DNA of 64,000 nucleotides from Anastatus disparis (GCA_017163975.1 JAFFSR010000396.1:62001-126000), one strand, 5' to 3'; counted from the stretch's first letter, positions 24,246 to 37,285 are shown. Numbers and translations are program-made. The notes: generated by a model from the letters alone, not told the origin.

Positions 24246-24384
24246 CGATTCAACAAAAAATGATAGCCTGAGAACTGCTGAATACCTCAATATTTTGTGT
24301 TTAACTATAACTACAGAGCCTTCAGAGGTTTTCATCTAAACTTGGTAGTCTTCGAGTAAGTTCAAAGAGAATATTCCTTAGTTT

Positions 24385-25999
24385 TTAAACAATGCGACTA
24401 TCTTGCATTTGGTTTCCAATATACAACAGAATATTAGCAGCAATTTCCACATACAAGGAATTCATTTTATCTAAATCTCCTTTAGGTGTTGGTTGAAATT
24501 TTGGCAGTAAAGCCAAGATGACCTTTTGTGGATTACACACCGCTATCCTATGATTTTTCTGATACTTATTAAGTGCATTCATCATTTATTTTTCTTTTAG
24601 ACACTGTTTGCTTATCCGCAGTGTTTAGCACGTTATCAAGTTTCAGCACATTATCACAATATTCAAGATGATTCAACTGGCTAGGATTAATTTCTAAGTT
24701 TTGAAAAAGATCACTTCTTATATTTGGTGATGAATTTGATTAGCTTGAAATATTTAATGTATCATTATCTGTTTCTAGATTAGACAATACACTAGCATTT
24801 ATGCTGGAATAGATACTATCAGAAGTTTCAATACTACTTTCAGATGATCCAAGATTACCTGAACACTTATTTTTGACATTTTAATTATTATTTACTTTAA
24901 TATCTTCAATAGCTTGTAAACGTTCTCCATTAACTGAAGCAATTGCTTTTTGAACACTTTTAAGACTATTTAGAAGATGCTGATATGGTTGCGAATAATT
25001 TATATTGACAATATCAAATTCTTCATCGGGATCTATATCATCGAGTGTTACATCATTTAAAGTCGTTGAATCTGGAGATGGAATTTTTGTTATTGATTCA
25101 TTCAGATTATCTATAGTTAGAATTTTAAAATTTTTATCTTCTTCAGAATCTGAATTAATTTCTTGGATGGTAACAGTAGATTGTGGAGCATTGTCATACT
25201 CATAAAAAGTAATGTATTCTGTATGACCTTTATCATTTAAATTATGCTCTTTACTATAAGAAACTATTTTTTTGTACAATTTAATCATTTTCACTATTTG
25301 AAAGAGGTTTGCTTTTAGCAAATCACTGTCTGAACTTGAAACATGTGTTTTTTTTTCAGGTATAAAATTTACTATTTCTTCTTTGTTTAAATTTACTATT
25401 TCATTATCTGAAAGATTCTTCTTTTTATCTAGTTGTCGAATGGTTTTATCATTACTTTTTTTCTGAAGGATACTCTTTACATCTGACCAATCGATATGCT
25501 CCATTCTACCTCGACTTTGATAGTCGAATATTGAAGTATTAACTTAGATTCATTTTGTGGGTTAATGATTTGTGGTTCTTTGATATGAAGTGCACCTCCT
25601 CTTAGTTCAGGATCAGTGTCAACTTTATTATCATCTAAACTTAATAAAGGCTTGTTAAATCTTTTATTACCTTGGCGATATTTTTTATAATTATCTTCTT
25701 TTATTTTTTGACATCTTTAAAAAAACATTTTCTTCTGCATTAAAGAATTTCTCAATAGCATTTTTTTAGCTTCAAATGAACTATTACTTTTCGTGCTGAT
25801 AGATTCACTATAATTTGACACTCTCATTGCAGTATTTGAGGTGGTTGGTATTTTTTCCTGATCTTTATTGGGCTTGGATTTACTTTGTGTGGTAGCATTT
25901 TTTAGCCTTTGCGGAATCAAAAATCAAGATGATGGAGATGGCACGCTAGTATTGGAACTGTTTACAGTATCAGTAGTATCATCTAATATCACCATTTTG
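24385..25999 (-). pseudogene. Unknown acidic Ser-rich protein gene, decayed by stops and frameshifts
   Basis: Read right to left, a frame opens with an ATG at 25999 (Met-Val-Ile-Leu-Asp-Asp). It meets a TGA after 23 codons, continues as a Lys/Ser/Asn-rich stretch (25920-25717) and meets a TAA. It then runs on as Lys-rich sequence with GGALHIKEPQIINPQNE before a frameshift into 25504-24881 (207 codons: EHIDWSDVKSILQKK, a Lys/Ser-rich middle, then an acidic region). A TAA and a second frameshift lead to a final segment ending with GDLDKMNSLYVEIAANILLY at 24385. I do not recognise the family. Consistent coding character across the breaks argues for a former single gene of about 500 codons. Confidence 0.6.
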
Positions 26000-26359
26000 T
26001 CAATTATTTGAAAAAAAAATCAAAAATATAATGCTTTGTACAGTATATATACAAAATAATTTCAATATGTGTATATCAATATCATAACCTCTAAGAAACA
26101 AATGAAAACTCATCAATTTCTTACCATAAACTATCACAGAGGAGCTAAGTAAATTATCACAGAGGAAAAAAAGAAATAAAAAGTTTCTTAACTCATTTTC
26201 TTAATTTAAATAAATAGAGTTTAATTGCACGCATTCATATGAGAACATACATGATGCATTTTAGGAACACATGCAGACGAACTTTGAGACGAGTATAAAA
26301 TTATCAACGTGATACGCGTAATATATGTGCGTTCATAGGTGTTAACCTAGGTGTATATA
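26000..26359. other. Spacer between pseudogene and minisatellite
   Basis: AT-rich with no gene seen. CG-containing words typical of the following minisatellite (TACACGTATA, TGCGTTC) begin near 26320. Confidence 0.4.
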
Positions 26360-27675
26360 CGTGTATACTGAGCTATTTTTATACACGTATACCTCGTTGT
26401 CTATGCTCGTATAGCGAGGCATGTAAACGCGGCTAAATAGCGCGGCATACTATTGTACCGAGCTGTTTTTATACACGTATACCCCGTTGTCTATGCGCGT
26501 ATAGCAAGGCATGTATACGCGGGTAAATAGCGCGGCATACTATTGTACCGAGCTATATTTATACACGTATGCCTCGTTGTCTATGCTCGTACAGTGCCGC
26601 ATACTATTGTACCGAGCGGTTTATACCGTGGTGTATATTTAGCGCGGTTAATATGCTAGTATACCGAGCTATTTTTATACACGTATGCTCGTATGGCGAG
26701 GCATGTATACGCGGGTAAGTAGCGCGGCATACTATTGTACCGAGCTGTTTATATCGTGGTGTATATTTAGCGCGGTTAATATGCTAGTACACCGATCTAT
26801 TTCTATACACGTATGCTCGTATAGCGAGGCATGTATACGCGGGTAAGTAGCGCGGCCTACTGTTGTACCGAGCTGTTTATACCGTAGTGTATATTTAGCA
26901 CGGTTAATATGCTAGTATATCGAGCTGTTTATAACGCGGTGTATATTCAGCGCGGTTAATATACTAGTATACCGCGCTGTTTATATCGTGGTGTATATTT
27001 AGCGCGATTAATATGCTAGTATACCGAGCTATTTCTATACACGTATGCTCGTATAGCGAGGCATGTATACGCGGGTAAGTAGCGCGGCCTACTGTTGTAC
27101 CGAGCTGTTTATACCGTGGTGTATATTTAGCACGGTTAATATGCTAGTATACCGAGCTATTTTTATACACGTATGCTCGTATAGCGAAGCATGTATACGA
27201 GGGTAAATAGCGCGGCCTACTATTATACCGAGCTGTTTATACCGTGGTGTATATTTAGCGCGGTTAATATGCTAGAGTACAGAGCTATTATTATACACGT
27301 ATGCTCGTATAGCGAGGCATGTATACGCGGGTAAATAGCGCGGCATACTAGTGCACCGAGCTGTTTCTACCGTGGTGTAGATTTAGCGTGGTTAATAAGC
27401 TAGTATACCGAGCTATTTATACCGTGGTCTATTTTAGCATGGTTAATATGCTAGTATATCGAGCTGTTTATAACGCGGTGTATATTCAGCGCGATCAATA
27501 TACTAGTATACCGCGCTGTTTATACCGCGGTGTGTATTTAGTGTGGTTGATATGGTAGTATACCAAGCTGTTTATACCGCGGTGTATATTTAGCGTGGTT
27601 AATATCCTAGTATACCGAGCTGTTTATACCGCGGTGAGTATGCGCATGTAAATAGCTTGGTTATTTGCGCGTGTA
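26360..27675. repeat. 1.3-kb complex minisatellite (ACCGAGCTATTTTTATACAC family)
   Basis: Two subunits alternate. One is ACCGAGCTGTTTATACCGTG GTGTATATTTAGCGCGGTTA ATATGCTAGTAT. The other is ACCGAGCTATTTTTATACAC GTATGCTCGTATAGCGAGGC ATGTATACGCGGGTAA GTAGCGCGGCATACTATTGT. The left third repeats every 88-90 bp, and the middle shows a higher-order period of about 133 bp. It is rich in CG dinucleotides compared with the surroundings and absent from the left arm of the inverted duplication. Confidence 0.88.
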
Positions 27676-28398
27676 TGCGTACTGAGATTGCTATGTGGAG
27701 GTGTGTGCGCGTGTTAATAGCTTGGTTATTTATATGTATTTGCATACTGAGGATACTACTGTAAGCTTATACCTAGTTATTGATACGCGTATACAAGGTT
27801 ATATATGATCGTATACCGAAATATGAATACACGTGTAAATAGCTTGGTTATGTCGTATCATACTATGTATATAATATTACATCGAGTCAAGAAGACACGT
27901 GTAAATAAATAGGTTATATCGTATCATACATGCACGTCTAATGCGATTGACGCTAGGGCTATTTCTGAGATTTTGTATAAAATATAAGTATATCGAGAAT
28001 ACATCTTTGAAACGTTTAGTTGTAGCAATCGTATTTAAAACCACGGGATTTTTCACGAGTGTAAATAATTTATGCAAGCTCTTTTCGCATGCTACATTTG
28101 CTAGAACGATCTTTGGTTGATATTAAGTATTTTCATAATTAATGAAACGGTCACAAAAAAAGCTACGGTGTAATAATGAACTGTTTACTCTGTATGGCTT
28201 GTTATACGTATTTATTCCTATTGTATATAAAATACTTGACAAATAAAAAAATATCAAATTGTTATTTTGTATCGTATGGTTGATACAAGAATAATCATGA
28301 ACCACGATTCAGCATACTGGAGCAAATTTTACCGTTATTAATTTATCACAGGTGGAATTTTGAATTGTCGAACTTCCATGCTACTGTGAATACAGCCA
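27676..28398. repeat. Outer right arm of the inverted duplication
   Basis: A 723-bp inverted copy of 22826-23552, with small substitutions and indels. Confidence 0.9.
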
Positions 28399-28439
28399 TT
28401 GTTCTTTAACAAATGAAACATCGTGTCCGGATATTTTTG

Positions 28440-28947
28440 TCAAAGCTTTGTGAATAGGTTTTTTGATAAAGAACATATGCTGTTTAACACATTCTTTAGG
28501 AATATATTCTTGTATTCTGATTCAACAACTTTACATGCAACATTTTTTTCTAACATAACTCTGTAAAGATGAAAAATTAAAGTTATTTGATCATTTTTAG
28601 TAATATACATAAATAAATAGTAAAGCAACATTAATATATTACCTGTACATATCACAGACACCTAATCCAATAAGTTTACGTTTATGTTTTTCATAAACAT
28701 TATCCGGAACTTTGTTCTTTAAAACATCACATCTCGCTTGTTGAAAATAATAATCATAAGCTATTACATCTACTTGTTTCAACTTACGAAGACTAGATGG
28801 CTTAAATCTTAATCTAAAATTCATTTTATGCTTTTCTTTTCCATCAAATTTATATCCCGGATAATACCAATTTTTTATTGAATGATTTCTCAGTGCAAAA
28901 AGATGTTTATATCGCATTTCTATCAACACTTTGAACGATATTTTTAG
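28440..28947 (-). CDS. Unknown two-exon gene fragment
   Basis: Minus-strand exon A (28643 to about 28947, open upstream) encodes a basic segment with KHLFALRNHSIKNWYYPGYK, a run rich in Lys/Arg/Phe, and ends with Gly-Val-Cys-Asp-Met-Tyr. A GT donor (28641-28642) and an AG acceptor (28561-28562) define an 82-bp intron. Joining restores an Arg codon and continues into exon B (28440-28560), VMLEKNVACKVVESEYKN and onward to a TGA. The coherent splice supports a real or recently active gene. No family is recognised. The 5' part is missing or lies in exons I cannot see. It sits 40 bp outside the inverted duplication. Confidence 0.5.
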
Positions 28948-30034
28948 ATTTATGTTAAATATATTATTTATTGCAAAAATAAAAACAAAAACTTGAAATT
29001 AATTTTTTATTTAAAAAATTCAATATTGTGCATCCACAAGGACAATAGAACACGCCTATGCTTATACATATTTATTTTTGAAAAACTATACAATGTTAAA
29101 ATGGATAATTGCAGTTGTCAAGGTAAACAAATATTTACTTAATCTTATTGGACTTTTACCTCGAACAGCATGAAAAGGTTAAACGTTGTATTTAACGTAA
29201 ACTAATTACAATTGAATATTTTAATCTTAAATAAATGTTAAATATGAAATAATTTATTTTACTACTTGAATAAATTCAATATCTGCAAAGAAAATCTCTC
29301 GTCGTGCGAGCATCGTAAACACAATATGAAAATTTTCGAGCTTTATTATCAAAGTGTAAGCATTTGTAAACGTCATCAACTTGGTGTACAATTTTACTTT
29401 CGTGAAAACAATTAACAGTACAGTCTTCTTTAGCCGAGCGTGAATTTCTAAATACAAAGAATAATTATGTGAATTCTGTTCGCTTTTCACTATTGAATTA
29501 TTCAACAGAATACATTGCGTTTCAAAATCCTAATTTTTTTTCATATTTATGGATCTCGCAGGTGGCAGCGTAGATTTGCATTCTATGCGAAATGACATTA
29601 TAATTTTTCCATTTTAAATACCAATAACAGTGCAATATTAACTTAGTGGTAAGATCTCGAGGAACGAAATATACGCCCGATATCCGCTTATTTTTTGATT
29701 TAAAAAGTCTTAAGTTTCAAGACTTAGAAATAGATACAAAATAATCATTTTTATTTATAATTTTTTTATTTGAAAAATATTAAATTTTTTAATTATTTTC
29801 ATTTTAACATAAAAAGATCACGTTAAATATATATGAAAATAATAAAAATATTTTATATTTCAGATAAATAATTGACGTTTAAAAATAAAATAAAGAATCA
29901 ATATATTTAAGGTAATTATATACCAATATTTTTTATAACCAAATTTGGTCTCTTAAGTATTGGAGTCATCAAACAAGAAGGTTTTTTAAAAAGATATTGG
30001 TAAAATTTAAATATTTAATTAACGATATAAAAAC
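28948..30034. other. AT-rich stretch without recognised gene
   Basis: No domain-like ORF is present. A minus frame at 29254-29505 is open but shows no recognisable protein features. Confidence 0.4.
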
Positions 30035-30545
30035 AAACACTAAATGATTATGAATAGTGTATTAGGGGGACATGAGGGGTTATGAGGGATGACTTGTAGA
30101 GCGAGGGAGTGATTTGTGGACCGAGGAGTGGACTTGGGTAGGAGAGGGGCGATTGGGGTAGAGGGGGGAATCTTTTTTTTTCTGTAAAAAAGACATTTCA
30201 AGAGACATTCTTACGTTATTTTGAGGGGTGACTTTTGATTTTTTTGGAGGAGAAAAAAAAATGAGGAGTAGGAGTGATGGGGTAGTAGTGGGAAGAGTGA
30301 TAGTAGTGGTACACAGAATGAGTAACAAATACATTGATAAAATAAGGTAAATTTAGCTAAATTATCTGAGGGGTGGGGGGTGAGTGACGTACGAGGGGTA
30401 GCAAGAGGGGTGACTTGAGTAGTAGAGGGGTGTCTTTTTTTTCTCAAAAAAGATCATTTTTAGACAGATTTTTACATTACTTTGAGGGGTGGATTGTGAT
30501 GTTTCAAGCATACAAAAGAGGGGAAGGAAAAATGAGGGGTAGATG
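30035..30545. repeat. G-rich repeat, copy A (GAGGGGTGACTTG family)
   Basis: Two diverged units of about 290 bp carry GAGGGGTGACTTGGGTAG-type words and TTTTTTT...AAAAGACATTTC. It matches 38255-38770 in the same orientation. Several closely spaced GGGG runs give G-quadruplex potential on the plus strand. Confidence 0.8.
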
Positions 30546-30670
30546 AGGAGGTTTTTTTTTATATAACTATATAATATAGGGAGATATATAAACCTATATG
30601 TGCGTGCGTTCTAATTGACGTGGAATGTCTTACGTATGTATGTATGTATATATAAATATAAATATATATA
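30546..30670. repeat. Single minisatellite unit and TA-rich junction
   Basis: One GTGCGTGCGTTCTAATTGAC-type unit with GTATGTATGT and TATATA lies between the G-rich repeat and the Helitron 3' end. Confidence 0.65.
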
Positions 30671-31095
30671 CTAGGGGGGTACCCCCCTGCTTGCGCTGCT
30701 CGCGAACTCCCGTGCATATTTATACTAATGAAAATATTAGTCAGGAATGAAATTTGTACTGACAAAAATTATTAATAAAATTAATATCAATTATATATTT
30801 ATTCAGACAGATTTCCACACCACCCTTAGAGGTACTGTCAATAATACCTTACAATTAATAATTTATAATACAAATTAAATAATAAAAAATGTACAGTATT
30901 ACGGCGCGTTGGTTTTTTTTGTTTTATTTTAATTAATTGAATAAAATCAATAATAATAATTTTAAGTTATTTTAAGATATGTTATAATTAATTAAAATTA
31001 TTCCATTTTTTATACAATTATTTAAAATAAAACCATGGTTTTCTTCGCCTGTAGCCCTACACAATCATGAGAGTCTATATTCCTTTCTCCTTAGA

Positions 31096-32898
31096 CTCTA
31101 TTTACAATCTATCCTCCACCATCAGTATTACATATTTAAACAAAGTTTTAAAAGTCATTTTATTATTTGTACAATTAGTTATTATATTATTGTTATATAA
31201 CAATTTTCCAATTAATATTTATCTCTTTTAAATCTTCGTTTGAGTATGTTTATTAGAATAATTATTATAACTTGATATTTTTAAATTAAATATTATTGTA
31301 ACATGTCTTACAATAATGTAGAACAGAAATTTTTTTTATTATAATTATTCTCAATTTAAAGTTTAATACCTGATTAAACTCTGTTTTTCAATATTATTAT
31401 TATTTAAAATTTTTTATTTACTTCTTATATTTGAATATTAATTATTGTTGTTTTTTTAAAAATATTTAGTATCTTTAGTTTATATACTCGAAATTAATAT
31501 ATTTTATTTTATTTTTTATAAATATTAGTTTTATCTAAAGTATATATTTCACAATAAATTTTAATATCATTATGATAATCATAATATTATTAATTAATAT
31601 ATTTCATAAATAAAACGATAAAATTAAATAATAAATTTTTTTCCTTATCTATAAATTATTTCAATTTTATTTTTGATATATCTTAATTTTATTTTTAGTG
31701 TTCTGAATGTATAAAATATATATCTATATTGTTTGTTAATATCCTTGACTTTCTTGCTAATATTAAAAAAGATATTAAAATAATTTTTACAAAATTAATA
31801 GAATGTATTTTCATGTTTGTTTTTCTTAAAATTATCGATTATTCATTTAACAATAAATAATTTTTAATATTATTCATTATTTAAAAAAATCAATATAATA
31901 TGATACATAATGATATGAATTTTATTAATTTTTTTTATTTCATAAAATAATTTTTTATTTATTGTTTAAACATTTTATTATATTTAAATTCAATTAAAAA
32001 TGTAAGTTATAATAGGATTATATTTTTTTTTCTTTTAACTTTTAATGCCATTATCATGATTATAATAATATTAATTCAATAAATTAGTAATCCATGTACT
32101 TCATGAATGAAATTGTAAAGTATATATTTTCTATTATATTAAATTTTATTTCTTTCTTTATAAATATATCTTAATGCAATTAAGTCTTTTTGATGTATGA
32201 AATGTATGTTAATTTTCTTTTTTAATATATTTGATTAATTTTCTGTTATTATAGAAGATATATTTATTATTTTTATTGATTTATTACTTAAACATATTTT
32301 ATATTATATTTTATAATATAAAGAAAATTATATTAGCAATACGTAATAAATATCTATAATATATTGTATTATGAGATGTGATGTAATATTCCATTATTGA
32401 ATCACGTATTTCTAACTTATATTAAATAATTTTATTTGTCATATATTTATAATAATATGATATGTTGTTCCAATTTTGAAAATGAAGTTTTTCATTTTCA
32501 ATACCAATATAGTTATTAATTGCGTTATTTAATCTAGATATATCTGTATTTTCATTCAAATTTCCATATATTCTTCGTACTGCTCTTGAAATTTTTCAAT
32601 TTCGTTCATTTACTTATTTAAATCATTTAATTCTTCTTGATGTTGTAAGTTTTCTACAACAATGTATTTATTTGAAACTGGATCCCATTCCATTTTATAA
32701 TGATTTAATTATTATTAGTATTAATTAAATTGTACTTTAAATAATTTTGTTATTAATTTTTTTTTATATAAAATTTAAAGTATGTGTTTATTTTCTGTTT
32801 TATTATGTTATATCTGAAAAAACAAATGTTTTATTAGTATGTAAGAAATATAAATATATTTTTAATATCAAAAAAATTAAAGTTATTATTTTTTTTTG
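31096..32898. other. Extremely AT-rich 3' non-coding part of the Helitron
   Basis: No ORF has domain character. It consists of poly-A/T and ATT/AAT words. It links the helicase stop to the 3' terminus. Confidence 0.5.
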
Positions 32899-35800
32899 TT
32901 ATTTCTCTAGTACTTCTTTCCATACTATATTGGTTAATTCATTTTTATTTTCTAATTCATTTTGAATATGTATTTTAGAAAGATTTTTACTTCTTAAAAG
33001 AGCAACATATAATTGTCCATGTGAAAATGAAGGATTTTTTACGAATATTCCTACGTTTTCAAAACTTTGACCTTGTGATTTATTTATACTTATAACAAAA
33101 GCTAATACAATAGGGAATTGTTTTCTATATAAAATAAATGGTAAAGACGAAGATTCATTTGTGCTTAATGTAATACGCGGTGTAAAAACTTTATTCCCTT
33201 TATTTTCGCTTGTAATTACTTCAGCTTTCATATTGTATTTAAATAATCTTGTTATCTTCAATCGTGTTCTATTGCATAATCCATCTTTTATGTTTAAATT
33301 TTTAATCAGCATTATTACGGCATTTATTTTTAAATTAAGTTCATGTGGAGGTTATCTTTCTCTTATATTATTTAACATTTCTATTGGATAATTTAAATGA
33401 ATATTATCATCTGTTTGATCAAAATTCTAATATGTTGCATAATCAATACTATAATATGTCATTGTTTGATTAATAATTAAATGCAATATTTTATTATTTA
33501 AAATATTCATATCTTCATTATGTGTGCTTAAAATAACATTTTCCGAAAAACAATAATTATTGTTAATGTTTTCATAAATTTTATTACAAACATTATTAGT
33601 TTTCCATTTTTCTGGTATAATAAATATATCAACTTTTCCTTCTCTGATATCTAATAAAAATAATGAAAAATTTTCATCATTAGATCTTACATTTTTTTAA
33701 TTTAAAAATATGAAACATGGGCTATAGGGTCGAATATTTTATAGTTCTATAATTGTATTTTTATTTCCATGTTTTAATACAGGTAAAATTTGACGAAAAT
33801 CTCGACCTAAAATAATAATTTTTTCTCCAAAAATTTCATTATTATGACAGACATCTTTTAATGTTTTGTCAACTATTTCTAAAGCTTTTTTAGGATTCAT
33901 TGATGTTTTGTCCCATATAATTACATTTGCTTCTCTTAATTTTTTCTTATCTGAATCAAATTTAAAAAATGCACTTTCAATGTTATTTAAATCTAACAGT
34001 AATCTTAAAGTTCGGTGACTGGTTAAACCTTTTAGTAATAAAATTGAAGCAATATCTATCCAAGCCATTGATAGGAATTTTTTTCTATTGTTATAAAATA
34101 ATATAATAATATTTAATATAGAAATGTTTTTCCAGAACCTACTGGTCCATCTATAAAAAAAATTTCATGATTATTATTTATTATTTGTTCAAAAATATGT
34201 TTTTGATCATTATTCAATTGTTTGTACATTTTATCAAATTTTTTTTTGCTAAAAATTGTAATTTCATCATTAATTTCTTCGTTTTTCTCGATATAGTTTT
34301 CATTTGGTTCAGATAAACTAAAATTTTCACATGACATTTCTTCTGAATTTAATATTTGATTAATATGGGATAAAGCTTTATTTTCTTTATTTTCTTTAAA
34401 ATTCTTTATAAAAAATTTTTTATATTTTTCCCAAATAATCTTACCTTAAATATTTTCACATGATAAAAAACATGCAAAAAAATTTACGTAATTGTACTGG
34501 TAACATAACATGGCATGCTTCTTCAAAAATATAATAAATTTGTTTTTCGTGTTCTATTAAATTCATTGCGAGAGAAGTTTCTCTATAAGTATTATAAGTT
34601 ACATTTTCGTTACTTCTTGAATCCTTAAATGATGTTGGACCTTTTACCCTGTTTAATATTAATTTAAAAAAAAACGTTCACTATCTTTTGGTGATACTAC
34701 ATTTAATTTACCAATGACTATATTTTTTCTAAATTTTGATCTTTTAATCCAAGATTTAGTCTTAGAATTAAAAATATAATATTATGGTATATTATCATAT
34801 TTAATTTCTTTAGCATAATCATCTTTTTTATTTAATTCAAACCATGCGGTCAATGTTGTTTCATATTTGTTTATTGCTTAATGTATATCATTTTCATCAA
34901 AAATTATTTTTTGTTGATTTTCTGTATGAATATTTAATCTTATTACTGCAAGACTTCTACCGCATAGTGTAAATTCTTGTAATCGCCATGCGGCCTCCAT
35001 TGCACTTAAATATCTTCTATCTATGTATTGAGTTATTTCATCATAAACATCATCTTTATTATTTTCTTCAATTTTATCTTGTTTTATTTTACAGTAAGCT
35101 TTATCTGCACTTTTATAAATATAATCATAAATATATTTTATACTTTGTATTGACACACAAAGTTCAGTATTGATATGAGCATTATATTTTGCTAACAAAA
35201 AACTGTTGTAAGGAACTACCATTGAATTATCAACTTTTATAATTTTTTTGTTATTTTTTAAATTATACGTATGATTATCTAGAATATTATTTTTTCTTTT
35301 GTATTGTGGATATTTGTTTTCTTCAACTATTTTAATTTGATGAAATGATTTTGTGAATTTTTTTTTACATATAGTTTTATTTTTATCGTAACAAGGTGAT
35401 TCATCTGTTTGTGGTCTATGTAACATGTGTTTAATTACTAACTTTTGTAACTATTTATTTTCTGTTGAAGGTATTTCTGCTGAAATATATCTATCAATAT
35501 TTTCTGGAGTTAATATTTTATGATTATGATGTAATGTTATATTAATATGCGCGTGAGGTGACCCTTTTTTTTTAAATTCAATCGAAAATACATAAGCTTT
35601 AACGGGACCGAAAATTTCGTTTTTTATAATATCATTCAATAACATTTTAAATTTTATATAAAATAATCTTACTGTGATATTTGGAATGTCATTGGGAGTT
35701 GTCCCTTCTGGAAAATTAAAAAAAATTTTTTTTTCAAATTCTTTCCATTCAGGATTACATGTAATTGTTATAAATAAGTCTGGTTTTCCTTCTGTCCTCA

Positions 35801-36730
35801 TTATTGCCATGGCATCTTGATAATATTGCTGCATATATCTAGGACTACCAATATATGATGAGGGTAAAATAAAAAGATTTCCAATTCTCTCTTTGTTTTC
35901 AAAATTTGTTGAAACATTTGAAGCACTATTTATCACATGATCTAATAAACCTTGATGACATTCAATGTGTAATTGTTTTTGAATATTTCTAAAAAAATTC
36001 ATTCTATTACTTTTAACCATCACATATGCATGTATTATGTATTGTTGTGTTAATCTTCCACAATATAAAATAGGGTTAAAATTTTTGAAATTTGGTCTAA
36101 AATGGATTCTATACTTATAATATTATAGTATTGTAAGGCAATCATTATTTTCAATATTTTCTTTTTCATGTCCTATACTCCAACCTAAATCTCTCGCTGG
36201 AAATATGAAAGGAAAAACCATTGGATCCACGTGATGAGATAATTTATTTAAATAAGTATGAGTAATTCCATCTTCAGAAGATAATTTCGGACACACACGA
36301 AGATCATAATTATCTGTAATTCCTGAATTAGATACTATGATAGCACCACATTCCGAAGTTAGTGGCTTATTATAAAGATGATGTTGTTTATCATTTTTTT
36401 GCATAAAATACAATTTATAATTTGGAATATTTTGTATATTTGATAATTGATGTAAGGTTTTGTAATTCTTAGCCATAGGATTATCATTCATTATCTCCGT
36501 TAAAATTAACATATGTTCTTTTGTTAATTTTCCATTAGTTTTTAATCGTTTTTCAATTGCTACTGTATTATCGTAAATATATAACTGTCCACATGTAGGG
36601 TTGATGTTGTTAGTAGAAATTAATGTATTAGGTGCTGGATGACAAATTCGTCCTTAAATTTTTAAATTATATATAGCTTTGCCTTGGTTTTGATTGACAT
36701 TTGCATTAAAAGTTGCAAAACTAAATAAAT
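32899..36730 (-). pseudogene. Helitron Rep/helicase protein, broken
   Basis: In order: an NNLFSFATFNANVNQ segment (about 36720); an N-terminal region to 36123; the Rep domain at 36023-35451 with DAMAIMRTEGKPDLFITITC and KGSPHAHIN (the HUH-type His-X-His); a region with VVPYNSFLLAKYNAHIN and paired Tyr residues (35426-34878); PIF1 Walker A GPVGSGKTF (34113-34337); Walker B at 34068-33739 reading Trp-Asp-Lys-Thr-Ser-Met where Asp-Glu is expected; LGRDFRQILPVL with Gly to Arg; and a helicase C-terminus with [18 protein letters not shown] and [14 protein letters not shown] (33312-32899). Multiple stops and mutated motifs mark it inactive. Confidence 0.9.
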
Positions 36731-36746
36731 TATTATAATGTCTAAT

Positions 36747-37090
36747 TAGGAGCGCCGTGGCGTAACGGATAGAGCCCTCGCCTTCAACGCGGTAGGCACG
36801 GGTTCGAATCCTGGCCAGGCACCTCTGACTTTTTTTCGAAAGAAAATTAGTGTATGTGCTACCTATATCGCGACTCTTAAAGAATCCGATCTCATTGTTG
36901 GTCACAAAAGTGGCTGACCATCCATCGGTAGTCGAAGTTTTTAGTATGGTGGGTCTGACAGTCTAGCCTGATGTTATGTGTTAATCGGGTACCGGGCTGG
37001 ACTTCCTTGACTTTACTATATATAGAGGTTAATCATATAGAGGACAATATCCTTTATATATTGATCTTTTTTTTTAAATTAAAAAAAAAA
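36747..37090 (+). mobile_element. tRNA-derived SINE inserted in the Helitron
   Basis: The head at 36750-36833 has an A-box-like TGGCGTAACGG and a B box GGTTCGAATCC, spaced as in tRNA genes. A tail of about 250 bp ends in T- and A-runs. Near-identical 15-bp direct repeats flank it: ATTATAATGTCTAAT at 36732-36746 and ATTATAATATCTAAT at 37091-37105. The insertion splits the Helitron reading between Met-Ile-Arg-Tyr-Tyr and Asn-Asn-Leu-Phe-Ser-Phe, which confirms the boundaries. Confidence 0.85.
36750..36833 (+). ncRNA. tRNA-like SINE head with Pol III promoter boxes
   Basis: The A and B boxes and the T-arm (CACGGGTTCGAATCCTGG) are good. The acceptor stem does not pair properly and the anticodon loop is ambiguous (TTC or TCA), so this is a tRNA relic and not a functional tRNA gene. 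Confidence 0.65.
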
Positions 37091-37285
37091 ATTATAATAT
37101 CTAATCATATTTCTAAAAACACTATCATATAATAATAAATATTTCAATTTTTCATTATATTTAGTTAATAGTGATAAAATAACTTTTTCTTGTCGACAAC
37201 AATTGATTTTTTTTATTTCTTCTTTCCGAAATAAAGCACAACAATATTTACATTCGTAACTCATTCTACCTAAATAATTTTTCAA
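37079..37285 (-). pseudogene. N-terminal Helitron segment with Cys pairs
   Basis: A minus frame with CKYCCALFRKEEIKKINCC, then LLTKYNEKLKYLLLYDSVFR and Met-Ile-Arg-Tyr-Tyr. It matches the usual lead-in to the Helitron N-terminal domain and continues on the far side of the SINE. The last residues of this frame near 37079-37090 are SINE-derived. Confidence 0.7.

Noticed and set aside
26360..27675. CRISPR-like array
   Set aside because: Units are variable minisatellite repeats without unique spacers, in a eukaryotic context.
36750..36833. Functional tRNA gene
   Set aside because: Pol III boxes are good, but the acceptor stem does not pair and the copy heads a SINE with its own target duplication.
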